Shown here: one piece after another, positions 7,287-16,731 of the stretch
Layout of the letters: each line of letters begins with the position of its first letter
Numbering within the stretch: the first letter of the stretch is position 1
Source: Sphingobacterium cavernae
GTDB lineage: Bacteria > Bacteroidota > Bacteroidia > Sphingobacteriales > Sphingobacteriaceae
Reading direction: 5' to 3'
Length of the DNA: 64,000 bases
Assembly (NCBI RefSeq): GCF_008520265.1
Contig: NZ_VIQM01000025.1
Span: forward strand, 124,001 to 188,000
Notes under the pieces: generated by a model
Databases searched by the model: none
What the model saw: only the letters and a program-made list of their open reading frames with translations
What the model was told of the DNA's origin: nothing
Translations under genes and position numbers: made by a program

Positions 7287-8264
7287 TTATTTTTTCTCAA
7301 TTTTTGCGGTGTACGCTCCCGGAGTAAGATCTAATGTTAAATCATACAAACCAGCTGATGCAATATTTATATCAGCACCTCCTTGCGTAATTTCACTCTC
7401 CGTACCGCCAAAATTTATATCCCAACCCTTGTTAGCTCTGAATTTAATTAAGCCAGGCACTAAATTGACAGTTACTTTCCAGATATATGTTCCTTTGCTA
7501 CCTACAAATTCCATATTTGTGTCGTTGTCCCAACCTCCGGGTGTAGCATTTCCGACCACTCCCATGTTTAGCTTTAATGCAGTATAAGTTAATGCATCAG
7601 AGTCCATACGAAGGCGATAGAATCCATTTTCAGACACAGTAATATTATCAGCCTCTTCATCTTGCAATAATGTACCAGTGGTAGTTCCTATTCCGAATGC
7701 ACCAGCCCAATCCACATTTGTAGGCAAAAACTTAAATCCTCCATCAGCAGTCAAGTATTCAAAAGTCTCAAACGTCGTTTTACTACCTTCACCATACAAT
7801 GTCATTGCCAATGCATTATTAGGTTCCCAACCTGCTCCTGTAGATCCACCTACGACAAACATTTGTGGATTACTTTCTTCGAAGGTTATTGGATGCGTTT
7901 TAGTCACTGTCTGCCCGCCCGATTGATAGGTAATTTTTAGGTTCGCTTCTCCTATATAGCTTTCATCTAAAGGAATATTAAATTCCTTTTCTAAAATATT
8001 TTGATTAGGCTCTACCGTAACCTGTTCAGTAAGCAATGCTGCAGCATCCTTCTCAATGCTAAATTCAAAGGTATTCACATTCAGTGCAATGAAACCTACT
8101 TTCAGCTTCTTACCTATCTGAATAGTTGACACTGTACTTTCATTTATCGAAACAATTTGATCGTCGATGCTGTGCTCTACCTTTTTACAGGCATTAATAC
8201 CTAAGAAAAGTAGACCACATAAACCAATTGTTAATAACTTATATATTGTTTTCATAACATTCAT
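7287..8264 (-). CDS. susE: SusE/SusF-type outer-membrane glycan-binding lipoprotein
   Basis: A 325-residue surface lipoprotein. The signal peptide ends LFLGINAC, with the lipid-bearing Cys at residue 26 (23 if the second ATG at 8255 is used), followed by KK. An Ig-like SusE N-terminal domain covers about residues 30-130. Two starch-binding-like modules then begin with the typical patterns VGGSTGAGWEPNNA and VGNATPGGWDNDTN. The protein ends in a beta strand. It is the last gene of a susC-susD-susE operon, 2 bp after susD. SusE proteins bind oligosaccharides beside the SusCD transporter; these modules are usual in starch/maltodextrin systems, so that substrate is likely but not proven. Confidence 0.88.
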   Translation of the reverse strand: MNVMKTIYKLLTIGLCGLLFLGINACKKVEHSIDDQIVSINESTVSTIQIGKKLKVGFIALNVNTFEFSIEKDAAALLTEQVTVEPNQNILEKEFNIPLDESYIGEANLKITYQSGGQTVTKTHPITFEESNPQMFVVGGSTGAGWEPNNALAMTLYGEGSKTTFETFEYLTADGGFKFLPTNVDWAGAFGIGTTTGTLLQDEEADNITVSENGFYRLRMDSDALTYTALKLNMGVVGNATPGGWDNDTNMEFVGSKGTYIWKVTVNLVPGLIKFRANKGWDINFGGTESEITQGGADINIASAGLYDLTLDLTPGAYTAKIEKK

Positions 8265-8266
8265 AA

Positions 8267-9823
8267 TTAGTAACCTGGATTAGGTGTTAGATTTGTGTTA
8301 TTTGCCAAGGCTGTCGCTGGTATTGGGAATAGGCGCTTATAGGTCTCTGCTGTGTTTGCTGGCTTAAACAACATAGCATCCTCCCACTTACCAAAACGAA
8401 TCATATCTGTACGACGCGTTACTTCAAATGTGAATTCCAACCCACGTTCTTTATAGATCGCATCCAAATTCAATGTTCCCGCTGTAAAGTGTTTTTCAGG
8501 ATTCACTGGGAATGCTCTTTTGCGAACTTGATTAGCTGCCTCTAAAGCTTGTGCGGTAGTGCCATTTGTTGCACCACGCAAAATAGCTTCTGCTTTCATT
8601 AATAAAACATCAGCTAGTCTGAATACGACTACGTCATTTCCTGCATCACTACCAATATGGCTTTTGTCTGGTTGGTATTTTACACAACGTGCACCAGCCA
8701 AACGACCGTCATCGTCTGCTCCACCAATATCAAAATCTGAACCCGGCAATAAATTATAACCTTCGGGATTGATAAATACATTCACCCCATTATTAATCAA
8801 GGGTTGACCTGTGGCATTGTACTGTTGACCGTATAACCATTGTTGCTTACGATTATCTAAATCTTCAAATAAATTGAAATAAGCGGGCTGCCCGCTCCAT
8901 CCATTCCATGGGTTACCATTCAACTCAAATGTTTGGCGATGCGCATAATGCAATACTTTGTTGAACAAAGCATTACCTTTTGCTCTTGATGCATCAAATG
9001 GGATTGAAAAAATTGGTTCTGGACTGTCCGCGCCATTGTCTGCCTTAAATTGAGCTAAGAAATCATTTTCTAAGGAATATTTCTCTGACGCAATTACCGC
9101 ATTCGCATTTTCTACGACTTTGTTCCATTGTGCTGTACCTGTGTATACTTGCGCATTGAGATAGGTTTTCGCCAATAATGCGTGTGCAAACCATTTTGTA
9201 GGTCTTCCATATGTTGCTAAAGATTTTTCTTCACTCAATAACGGTAGATTTTCTTCCAATTCGGAAACAACAAATTCAAATATCTGCGCTCGAGGCGTCG
9301 TACTTGGCAACTCTGTACCTGTATCAAAAGATGTTACCAATGGAATATTTCCATACGCATCCATCATCAAATAATAGTACCAAGCACGCATAGTTTTAAT
9401 TTCTGCTAATGTTTGGTTCTTTTGTTCTGAATCCTCGGATTTTTCCAACACACTTAATACCCGATTACATGTACCGATAGCATTGAAGCCCCAATTCCAA
9501 GCATTACGAACGACTTCGTGCGAAGGCGACCAGGTATGAAAATGCATATCACGCCATTTACCCCCATCAAACCAGTCACCTCCACGTGTCGGAATAATCA
9601 CTTCGTCCGAGCCTGCGGTCTGTAAATCAAAGTAATCCCCAAAATATCCCCTAGCCGAGGTATATACAGGTCCCGTAACCGCAACAAACTGCTCGGGCGT
9701 TTTTGGAAAAGTATCTTCTGTGTAAGCTGAATAAACTTTATCATCGAATTTGGTACACGAAGCGCCAAAAAATGTAAGTCCAGCCAACAGAAATATATGT
9801 AGTTTATTATTTTTCGCTTTCAT
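8267..9823 (-). CDS. susD: RagB/SusD-family nutrient-binding outer-membrane lipoprotein
   Basis: 518 residues with a lipoprotein signal ending FFGASC (Cys 23). SusD proteins form the surface lid that captures glycans for the partner SusC channel. The N-terminal half shows the helical TPR-like scaffold typical of the family, including AEIKTMRAWYYYLMMDAYGNIPLVT and an ALLAKTYLNA helix. The C-terminal part contains VVFRLADVLLMKAEAILRG, ANQVRKRAF and ERGLEFTFEVTRRTDMIRFGKW, all standard SusD signatures. The length is normal. It is encoded between susC (12-bp gap) and susE (2-bp gap) and is presumably transcribed with them under control of the operator upstream of susC. Confidence 0.97.
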   Translation of the reverse strand: MKAKNNKLHIFLLAGLTFFGASCTKFDDKVYSAYTEDTFPKTPEQFVAVTGPVYTSARGYFGDYFDLQTAGSDEVIIPTRGGDWFDGGKWRDMHFHTWSPSHEVVRNAWNWGFNAIGTCNRVLSVLEKSEDSEQKNQTLAEIKTMRAWYYYLMMDAYGNIPLVTSFDTGTELPSTTPRAQIFEFVVSELEENLPLLSEEKSLATYGRPTKWFAHALLAKTYLNAQVYTGTAQWNKVVENANAVIASEKYSLENDFLAQFKADNGADSPEPIFSIPFDASRAKGNALFNKVLHYAHRQTFELNGNPWNGWSGQPAYFNLFEDLDNRKQQWLYGQQYNATGQPLINNGVNVFINPEGYNLLPGSDFDIGGADDDGRLAGARCVKYQPDKSHIGSDAGNDVVVFRLADVLLMKAEAILRGATNGTTAQALEAANQVRKRAFPVNPEKHFTAGTLNLDAIYKERGLEFTFEVTRRTDMIRFGKWEDAMLFKPANTAETYKRLFPIPATALANNTNLTPNPGY

Positions 9824-9835
9824 ATTATTTACGTA

Positions 9836-12800
9836 TTAAAATGTGAAATTGACACCAAAAATGAACGAACGAGTTTTTGGATAATAGCTTCTATTATCAA
9901 TACCTGGAGATAGTCCGCCTAAGCTCAACTCAGGATCTACGCCCGTGTAATCAGTCAATGTAAATAAGTTTTGTGCGGTCAAATACAATCGCGCTTGTTT
10001 AAAATATTTAGCTTGGCTTGTGTTGAATCGGTAACCTAAAGTCATATTATCTAGGCGCAAAAACGAACCGTCTTCTAAAAATCTGCTCGACGCAATCAAT
10101 GGTGTTTCAAAAATTCCTTCTTCTAACGCGTCCTTAGAAATATTCGTCACATTCGCCTGTTGCAATCTCGATAAATCTGCACGTGTAGCATTGAAGATTT
10201 GGTTGCCATATACGCCTCTCAAGAAAATATTTAAATCCCAACTTTTGTATCTGAAATTGTTGTTCCAGCCATAAGTAAATTTAGGGAGTGCATATCCCAT
10301 GATTTGGTAATCGTCTGGTGCCGAAATTTGGTCTTGCGTTACCAATTCGCCTGATGGTTTTTGGTAAATTGTACGCTTTGCAACTTCGTCGTAACCCACA
10401 TATTTAGCGACATAGAAAGTTCCCAAAGGTTGACCTGGCAATACAATCGATGCCGTTTGTCCAGTCCATCCTTCCAAACCTATACCACCTTCATAACGTT
10501 GTGACACACCGATATTCTCAATGTTAGAAGAAAGTGAACCAACTTCGTTTACATTCCTAGCAAAATTCACAGTAGTGGAATAGCGGAAATTTTCATTGGA
10601 ATATACATTGGCGTTCAACACCACTTCTATTCCTTTATTACTCATACTTGCACCATTTGCCAATAATCTGTTGAATTGATAAGGTGGAGACGGTACATCG
10701 TATTCATACAATAAGTCTTTGGTTTCTTTATTGTAATACTCAATTGTACCACCAATACGACCTCTCCACAATTCGAAATCCAAACCTACATTGAACATGG
10801 ATGTGCTTTCCCATTTCAAATCTGGGTTTTCATTTTGACTTACACCATATGCATTTACCCATTTACCATTGTAGAAAAATTGTCCATCACGTGGTCCAAA
10901 CAAAATAATACTACGGTAAGGATCAATATTTTGGTTACCCGATACACCATAACCTGCTCTTATTTTCAATTCAGAAAATAACTGTTGGTCTTGCATGAAT
11001 TCTTCACGTGTCAATCGCCATGCCGCAGAAATGGACGGGAATGTTGCCCATCTGTTATTCACACCAAATTTGGATGAACCATCACGACGAATAGAAGCAC
11101 TTAACAGGTATTTCTCATCGTAATTGTAGCCCAAACGACCGTATCCAGAAATTAATAATGATTCTTTGATGTGTGGAAAATCACTGTATGGATTGTACCC
11201 TTCGGGCAAAGAGCCCAAATTCAAATTATTATCCAACAAATCATCTGACATGAAGCCTACAGATGTACCGCGAAGACCATCATCATTCTTAGTTTTTTGG
11301 TAAGAATAACCTGCCATCGCCTCAAATGTGTGCAAATCTGAAGTGAAAGAATAATTCAAATAAGATTCTAGAATCTTGTCAATATGTTTTAAGGCAGTAC
11401 GATCTGCAAATCCTCTTCCTAAAGCGAAAGAATCAAAATCAGTACGCGCCATATAATAATTCTTGTCCCAATGTGTACGTTGGTAAGACAAAACATTCGA
11501 CCAAATTAAGCCATCAACAAGCTTCAAATCTGCTTTGAAGTTTCCAAGCAACGTGTTATTACTTCTGTTTTCATCTCGAAGATTCAACATCGAAACTGGA
11601 TTCATATAGCCTGTACGACCAACAACCTGAAAATAACCACCATATTGCGCATATCCTGGATCATCGGTCATAATCGGCGAAGTCGGCACAAAACGTGCTG
11701 CGCCATTAAAAATACCATAATCGATATGCGTAGATGTATTGATGCTATTCGCTAAGTTAAATGATAATTTCAGTCGATCTTCAAAAGCGTTTTGATCAAC
11801 GCCTACACGCGCAACAATTTTTTCTACACCACTACGCTTCACAATACCTTGATTGTTGAAGTAATTCACAGAAGCATTGTATCGTGTGCCCTCACTTCCA
11901 CCTGTCAGCGATAAATTATGGTTGTGCGATACACCATTTCTGGTGATAGCATCTTGCCAATCCGTTTCGAAACCTGTTTCAGTCGGCGCTACTGCAAGAC
12001 CATTTGCTTCGACAAAAGCTTTATGCTCTGCAGCACTTAATACATTCACACGATTAGAAACTGATTCTGATGCAGCATACCCGCTGTATGAAAGTACAGG
12101 CGCGCCTGCTTTACCTCTTTTGGTCGTCACAAAAATAACTCCATTGGCTGCGCGCGAACCGTAAATTGCTGTCGAAGATGCATCTTTCATCACGTCCATA
12201 GATACAATATCATCTGGCGCAATCAGTTCAATATTAGCGCCTACAATTCCATCAATGACATATAATGGCGAAGAACTCGCTGTCAATGAAGAAGGTCCAC
12301 GCAATTGCATCGTCGATCCAGCAGTTGGATCACCACCAGACCTGTTCACCGTAAGACCTGCTACCTTACCTGCCAACAATTGGTCTGGAGAACTCACCAC
12401 ACCTCTATTGAATTCTTCTGGTGTAACACTGGAAATTGAACCCGTCACTTGCTTACGTCTAGCTGTACCGTATCCTATGACTACGACTTCCTCCAATTCA
12501 TCAGAAGCAGACATTAAGACAATATCCAACTTATTTGCTCCCGAGACTACATTGATACTGGTTTCTGATTTCTCATAACCAATCATATTCACGACAACTA
12601 TTTGACTCCCTTGCGGTACATTAGTCAACAAATAATCACCATTCGCATCTGTTGAAGTTGCGGTAGCTGAATTTTTAATACTTACAGTTGCCCCTACTAC
12701 TGCTCCTCCATTCCCATCTGTGATTTTCCCAGCAATGGAATTCGCCTGTAGATACGACGAAGCATAACCAGAAAATGAGAACAGGTTGAGAAGCAAAAAC

Positions 12801-12841
12801 AAATAGAAAAGCAACGAATTACGAAATGTAAAGTTTTGCAT
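9836..12841 (-). CDS. susC: SusC/RagA-family TonB-dependent outer-membrane transporter
   Basis: A 1001-residue TonB-linked beta-barrel importer. After a signal peptide (about residues 1-33), a carboxypeptidase-regulatory-like domain covers about 37-110, followed by the TonB box EEVVVIGYGT. The plug carries the family marker PLYVIDGIVG, an SMDVMKDASSTAIYGSRAANGVIFVTTKRG block, and then a long barrel ending in an aromatic strand (FIFGVNFTF). All hallmarks of SusC are intact. It leads the susCDE operon. A perfect LacI-type palindrome lies about 105 bp upstream, shared with the divergent sugar transporter, so repression by the LacI protein encoded at 14365 is likely. Confidence 0.98.
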   Translation of the reverse strand: MQNFTFRNSLLFYLFLLLNLFSFSGYASSYLQANSIAGKITDGNGGAVVGATVSIKNSATATSTDANGDYLLTNVPQGSQIVVVNMIGYEKSETSINVVSGANKLDIVLMSASDELEEVVVIGYGTARRKQVTGSISSVTPEEFNRGVVSSPDQLLAGKVAGLTVNRSGGDPTAGSTMQLRGPSSLTASSSPLYVIDGIVGANIELIAPDDIVSMDVMKDASSTAIYGSRAANGVIFVTTKRGKAGAPVLSYSGYAASESVSNRVNVLSAAEHKAFVEANGLAVAPTETGFETDWQDAITRNGVSHNHNLSLTGGSEGTRYNASVNYFNNQGIVKRSGVEKIVARVGVDQNAFEDRLKLSFNLANSINTSTHIDYGIFNGAARFVPTSPIMTDDPGYAQYGGYFQVVGRTGYMNPVSMLNLRDENRSNNTLLGNFKADLKLVDGLIWSNVLSYQRTHWDKNYYMARTDFDSFALGRGFADRTALKHIDKILESYLNYSFTSDLHTFEAMAGYSYQKTKNDDGLRGTSVGFMSDDLLDNNLNLGSLPEGYNPYSDFPHIKESLLISGYGRLGYNYDEKYLLSASIRRDGSSKFGVNNRWATFPSISAAWRLTREEFMQDQQLFSELKIRAGYGVSGNQNIDPYRSIILFGPRDGQFFYNGKWVNAYGVSQNENPDLKWESTSMFNVGLDFELWRGRIGGTIEYYNKETKDLLYEYDVPSPPYQFNRLLANGASMSNKGIEVVLNANVYSNENFRYSTTVNFARNVNEVGSLSSNIENIGVSQRYEGGIGLEGWTGQTASIVLPGQPLGTFYVAKYVGYDEVAKRTIYQKPSGELVTQDQISAPDDYQIMGYALPKFTYGWNNNFRYKSWDLNIFLRGVYGNQIFNATRADLSRLQQANVTNISKDALEEGIFETPLIASSRFLEDGSFLRLDNMTLGYRFNTSQAKYFKQARLYLTAQNLFTLTDYTGVDPELSLGGLSPGIDNRSYYPKTRSFIFGVNFTF

Positions 12842-12945
12842 AATTTGAGTTTTTGGTTTATAAAATAGATGTATTCAGGTAAAAATTCTATAATGAATAG
12901 AACAGTTACATAATAGCTTTTGTTTTTCTTTTGGTTATCACAAAC

Positions 12946-12963
12946 TTTGGGAACGTTCCCAAA
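12946..12963. promoter_or_regulatory. LacI-family operator (perfect 18-bp palindrome)
   Basis: TTTGGGAACGTTCCCAAA is a perfect inverted repeat with the central CG typical of LacI/GalR-type operators. It lies in the divergent susC/MFS intergenic region, 105 bp from susC and 112 bp from the transporter start. The LacI gene lies just beyond the transporter, so autologous control of both transcripts is the natural reading. Confidence 0.75.
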
Positions 12964-13010
12964 CACTTGACGTAAAGATAGAAATTAAATTTATTTAAAC
13001 CAAAAATTTA

Positions 13011-13045
13011 TTCAAAATAAGTATTTCGAAATTTTCAAAATAAGT
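13011..13045 (+). repeat. Direct repeat TTCAAAATAAGT, two copies 23 bp apart
   Basis: Identical 12-mers at 13011-13022 and 13034-13045 are spaced 23 bp start to start, with a small palindrome ATTTCGAAAT (13023-13032) between them. They sit 30-64 bp upstream of the sugar transporter start, in the promoter area. Two-turn spacing suggests a binding site for a second activator, but chance in AT-rich DNA is possible. Confidence 0.4.
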
Positions 13046-13074
13046 TTCTATATTACTAGCTCCAAACCCATTTT

Positions 13075-14376
13075 ATGCAAGAAAAAACGACTAAGTCCAC
13101 GCTACAAATCACTTCATTATGTATTGGCTCTCTAGGTATACAAATTGGTTTTGCATTACAAGCGGGAAATGTAACGCGCATACTACAAAATTATGGAGCA
13201 GATCTCACACAAGTTTCACTTTTTTGGCTTATAGCTCCGCTTTCAGGAGCAATTATTCAACCCTTAATCGGTTATTGGAGTGATAGAAATATAAATTCGG
13301 GTAGTACAAGAACTCCCTATCTACTGACAGGTGGAATTTTGTGTGCTTTATCATTGTTTGCCTTACCAAATTCAGACGTTCTTCTCGCGTTATGGTCACC
13401 GCTTTTTATAGGCGCATTACTCATAATCATTATAGATTTATCCTTTAATGTCAGCATGCATCCGCTTCGCGCAGCTATCACAGACTACCTTCCCACATTT
13501 CAGCAGCCCAAGGGGTTTGCGATTCAAACTTTTTTAATAAGTATTGGAGCCATTATTGGGTCAATATTGCCTTATATATTACACGAATTTCTATCCTTTA
13601 GCTCCACTTCAGAATCACAACAGATTGCCGATAATGTAAAATGGTCTTTCTATATTGGTGCATCTCTATTGTTGATCACCGTCTTAATCACAGCAAAAGC
13701 AATTACATCTAATAGCATAAAGCCCATATTCACATCTCAACTTAAATCAAGCAAAACTTTTTATCTGCCGCAGATTCCTAAAAAAATGTGGCAATTGGGA
13801 TTAATACAATTCTTTAGCTGGGCTGGATTCTTTTTGGTTTGGATTTATATGACTCCAGCCATCGCCCAACATATCTATGCGGAGTTTGATTATTCTTCCC
13901 AATCAAAATTGTATGCCGAAGCTGCTAATTTTACAGGAATTTTATTCGGATGCTACCATTTAGCTGCAAGTGTATTTTCCCTCACTTTGCCCTATTTATA
14001 TAAGAAAACGAATGTTATCACTACACACATGATCGCTTTATTTATTGGCGGAATAGGCTTGTTAGTTGTATTTAACAGTAATACTGTTGATCAACTGTAT
14101 CTCCCAATGCTTTGTATAGGAATAGCTTGGGCAAGTATTTTAGCTTCGCCATTTGCTTTATTAAGTCGACTGATTCCACAACAAAAAATTGGATTGTACT
14201 TCGGAATATTCAACTTATTTATTACCGTACCGCAAATATTAGTCGGCTTAAGCAGTGGTATTCTTATACAAGATTACTTTCAAGGAAGGGCAATATTTGC
14301 AATCGTAATCGCTGGAATATCATTATTACTAGCTGGATCCACAGCGTTTATATTTAGAAAGTCTCTAAAATTGTGA
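13075..14376 (+). CDS. MFS sugar transporter (SLC45/GPH-like, maltose type)
   Basis: A 433-residue inner-membrane protein with 12 predicted membrane helices. The N-terminal half has LGIQIGFALQAGNVTRILQNYG, the loop PLIGYWSDR (an MFS A-type loop) and SLSFNVSMHPLRAAITD-like sequence typical of the SLC45/maltose-transporter branch of the superfamily. In Bacteroidota such genes accompany maltose and maltodextrin loci and move sugars released in the periplasm into the cytoplasm by proton symport. It is divergent from susC and shares its operator region. Its 3' end overlaps that of the LacI gene by 12 bp. Specificity for maltose is inference from the family and neighbours. Confidence 0.87.
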   Translation: MQEKTTKSTLQITSLCIGSLGIQIGFALQAGNVTRILQNYGADLTQVSLFWLIAPLSGAIIQPLIGYWSDRNINSGSTRTPYLLTGGILCALSLFALPNSDVLLALWSPLFIGALLIIIIDLSFNVSMHPLRAAITDYLPTFQQPKGFAIQTFLISIGAIIGSILPYILHEFLSFSSTSESQQIADNVKWSFYIGASLLLITVLITAKAITSNSIKPIFTSQLKSSKTFYLPQIPKKMWQLGLIQFFSWAGFFLVWIYMTPAIAQHIYAEFDYSSQSKLYAEAANFTGILFGCYHLAASVFSLTLPYLYKKTNVITTHMIALFIGGIGLLVVFNSNTVDQLYLPMLCIGIAWASILASPFALLSRLIPQQKIGLYFGIFNLFITVPQILVGLSSGILIQDYFQGRAIFAIVIAGISLLLAGSTAFIFRKSLKL

Positions 14377-15375
14377 CGATTTGCGAATGCGCAATTCTGA
14401 CTTTAAAACTATAGTATTGGTATCCAATTCTTGCTGCTCGCCTTTTAATTTATTTAACAATAATTTGGCTGCCTCCTGTCCTATTTGCTCTGCCGGTTGC
14501 GTCACTGTAGAAAGTGGAGGTGACAGAAGCTCCGCAATCTGAAGACTGGAAAAAGCGACCACTTTCAGATCTCTTGGAATATTTAAATCCAAATCATTAC
14601 ACACAAAATAGGTAGAAAAAGCTAGGCGCTCGACCGAAGCAAATACCGCATCGGGTTTATGATTAATCAGAACTTCTTTGATGATATTAAAATTTTCATC
14701 GTAAGAATTCGAACAGTCAACTATTAGCTCTTCTTGTATCGCGATATTGTGTTTCTTAAGGGCGTCTTTATACCCCAAAGCTCTTTCTTTACCTATAGAA
14801 TAATCTTTGTCAACCACCAGATACGCTATGGAAGTACAGCCCCCCAATAGCAAATGTTCTGTCGCATCAAAGCTACTCTTGTAATCATCTGTAACAATTT
14901 TCGTAATATCCACATCGTCATATACACGATCAAAAAAAACAATAGGCATTTTTACCAAGTCTATATTATGCAGATAACTGTGGTTATCACGTTCACCGAC
15001 AACCGACATTAGCACACCATCCACTTTACCATTCGAAATACTGGTTATAAATTCGCGCTCTTTGTTAATATCATCATCCGTAGCATAAATCAAGATATGA
15101 TAGCCCTCTCGCTTTGCAATCTCTTCGGCACCTTTGATTATTTGCGTAAAATAGTTGTTTTCCAATTCGGGAACCACAACTGCTATGGTTTTACTCTTTT
15201 GCTCACGCAAATTACTAGCATAATGGTTTGGGCGATAATTAACTTCATTGGCATACGCCAAAATTCGATTACGAGTATTTGGATTTATATCACTTTTCTC
15301 TTGAAAAGCACGAGAAACAGTTGACTTTGATAAGTTTAATGCTTTAGCTATGGATATAATATCTACTTTACTCAT
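14365..15375 (-). CDS. LacI-family transcriptional regulator
   Basis: 336 residues. The N-terminal helix-turn-helix IISIAKALNLSKSTVSRAFQ and hinge YRPNHYASNLREQ are classic LacI features. The periplasmic-binding-like effector domain starts at KTIAVVVPELENNYF and carries VDGVLMSV, PIVFFDRV, ATEHLLLGGC and FSSLQIAELLSPPLSTV, where the last segment is the usual dimer/effector region. It probably binds the palindrome at 12946-12963 and controls susCDE and the MFS gene; the ligand would be a sugar. It converges with the transporter, sharing the last 12 bp. The epimerase gene lies upstream on the same strand but is separated by a terminator. Confidence 0.95.
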   Translation of the reverse strand: MSKVDIISIAKALNLSKSTVSRAFQEKSDINPNTRNRILAYANEVNYRPNHYASNLREQKSKTIAVVVPELENNYFTQIIKGAEEIAKREGYHILIYATDDDINKEREFITSISNGKVDGVLMSVVGERDNHSYLHNIDLVKMPIVFFDRVYDDVDITKIVTDDYKSSFDATEHLLLGGCTSIAYLVVDKDYSIGKERALGYKDALKKHNIAIQEELIVDCSNSYDENFNIIKEVLINHKPDAVFASVERLAFSTYFVCNDLDLNIPRDLKVVAFSSLQIAELLSPPLSTVTQPAEQIGQEAAKLLLNKLKGEQQELDTNTIVLKSELRIRKSSQF

Positions 15376-15414
15376 AATTTTAGGTTTCTGATATTTTGGA
15401 AAAACAAAGTAAAC

Positions 15415-15444
15415 AAAAAATGGATGATTAAATCACCCATTTTT
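15415..15444 (-). terminator. Hairpin terminator overlapping the epimerase stop codon
   Basis: The arms AAAAATGGATGATT and AATCACCCATTTTT form a 14-bp stem whose single A/C mismatch on the plus strand becomes a G-U wobble in minus-strand RNA. The stem uses the last four sense codons and the TAA of the epimerase, followed by a T tract. The arm AATCACCCATTTTT is identical to the susE terminator arm. Confidence 0.7.
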
Positions 15445-16525
15445 CGCATTTATCTAAAAACTCCTGCTTGATATCCGCTCCAATTCCGATATCATCCGAA
15501 ATATGTATCTCGTAACCATTATATTGAACACCTCCAATTACTGGATCTTCAAGATGACCGACCATGCACGTATCCAAATCATAGAATTTCACATTCGATG
15601 ATGCATATGCAAAATGCACTTTTGCTGCCAATGCCAAACGAGATTCTAGCATTCCACCAATCATACATGGAATATTGTATTCACCAGCTACTGCTTGAAT
15701 TTTCAATGCTTCGTTTATTCCTGAAGATTTCGAAAACTTAATATTAATATAATCACAAGCATCTGCTTTGCAAAGACGTTCAGCATCATGATGCGAATAA
15801 ACAGACTCATCTGCCATAATAGGCACAATAGTTTGCGTACGCAATTCAGGCAACAGATGATCATTGTATGTTCGCATCGGTTGCTCGCAAAATTGAATTT
15901 TATAAGGTTCTAATCCTTGAAGAGCTTCGATAGCACCTTGATAAGACCAGCCTTGATTTGCATCTATACGAATTGGAATATCAAAACCTACAGCTTGACG
16001 AATCGCTCTGATACGCGCAATATCATCTTGCGGCTTCTTACCCAATTTCACTTTTAAAGCGAAAGCTCCACCATCTTTTAATTTCAATGCCTTTTGCGCC
16101 ATTTCTTCAGGCGAAGCAATTCCTAACGTAATATCTGTTACAATATCCTTCTTCGTTCCACCTAAATATTGATACAACGGCAATCCAGCAGCCTTAGCCG
16201 CTAGGTCGTACAATGCCATATCAAATGCTGATTTTATTGTTGCATTGCCAGCGATATATAAATGCAATTCAGCTAAACGCTCTTCTAGAACCAAGGCATC
16301 TTTGCCTTTCCAAATTTTTGCAAAGTCTTGTGCTATAGCCAAACAGGTATTTTGTGTCTCTCCCACAATCATAGGAAATGCCGAACATTCTCCCACGCCA
16401 TAATGCGCTGTGTCTGTAATTAACTTAATAAAGGTGTTCTGCGCATAATCCATTGTACCTGTAGCGATAACAAATGGTTCCATAGGAATACTAAGGCGGT
16501 AGACTTGAATTTCTGTAATAATCAT
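15428..16525 (-). CDS. Dipeptide epimerase (L-Ala-D/L-Glu epimerase type, enolase superfamily)
   Basis: The frame is open from 16597, but the start at ATG 16525 (MIITEIQVYRLSIPM) matches the family N-terminus, giving 365 residues. Catalytic residues are complete: K158-V-K160 in ALKVKLG, metal ligands D188 (RIDANQGW), E214 (FCEQP) and D239 (MADES), and the second base K263 (NIKFSK). The enzyme epimerises L-Ala-D-Glu to L-Ala-L-Glu during recycling of murein peptides, though family members act on other dipeptides too. No transporter or peptidase for murein peptides is adjacent. It is not obviously linked to the sugar locus. Confidence 0.9.
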   Translation of the reverse strand: MIITEIQVYRLSIPMEPFVIATGTMDYAQNTFIKLITDTAHYGVGECSAFPMIVGETQNTCLAIAQDFAKIWKGKDALVLEERLAELHLYIAGNATIKSAFDMALYDLAAKAAGLPLYQYLGGTKKDIVTDITLGIASPEEMAQKALKLKDGGAFALKVKLGKKPQDDIARIRAIRQAVGFDIPIRIDANQGWSYQGAIEALQGLEPYKIQFCEQPMRTYNDHLLPELRTQTIVPIMADESVYSHHDAERLCKADACDYINIKFSKSSGINEALKIQAVAGEYNIPCMIGGMLESRLALAAKVHFAYASSNVKFYDLDTCMVGHLEDPVIGGVQYNGYEIHISDDIGIGADIKQEFLDKCEKWVI

Positions 16526-16731
16526 AACTGTTTGTATAGAAGGACAAAAAAACGAATGAAATTCCATATTACCAATCAAACTACGCAATAAATACAAATC
16601 AAGTCTAAAAAAAGCTACAGGATTAAAAATAAATCAAATTATATTAAACTTTATTGAAAATTTTTCAATTATTTTGGTTGAAAATTTTTATATTAGCAAA
16701 CTCAAATTAGGTAACATAATTTATATTAAGA

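Noticed and set aside
16526-16597. N-terminal extension of the epimerase by 24 codons.
   Set aside because: The family starts at MIITEIQVY; the extra part has no signal peptide or homology.
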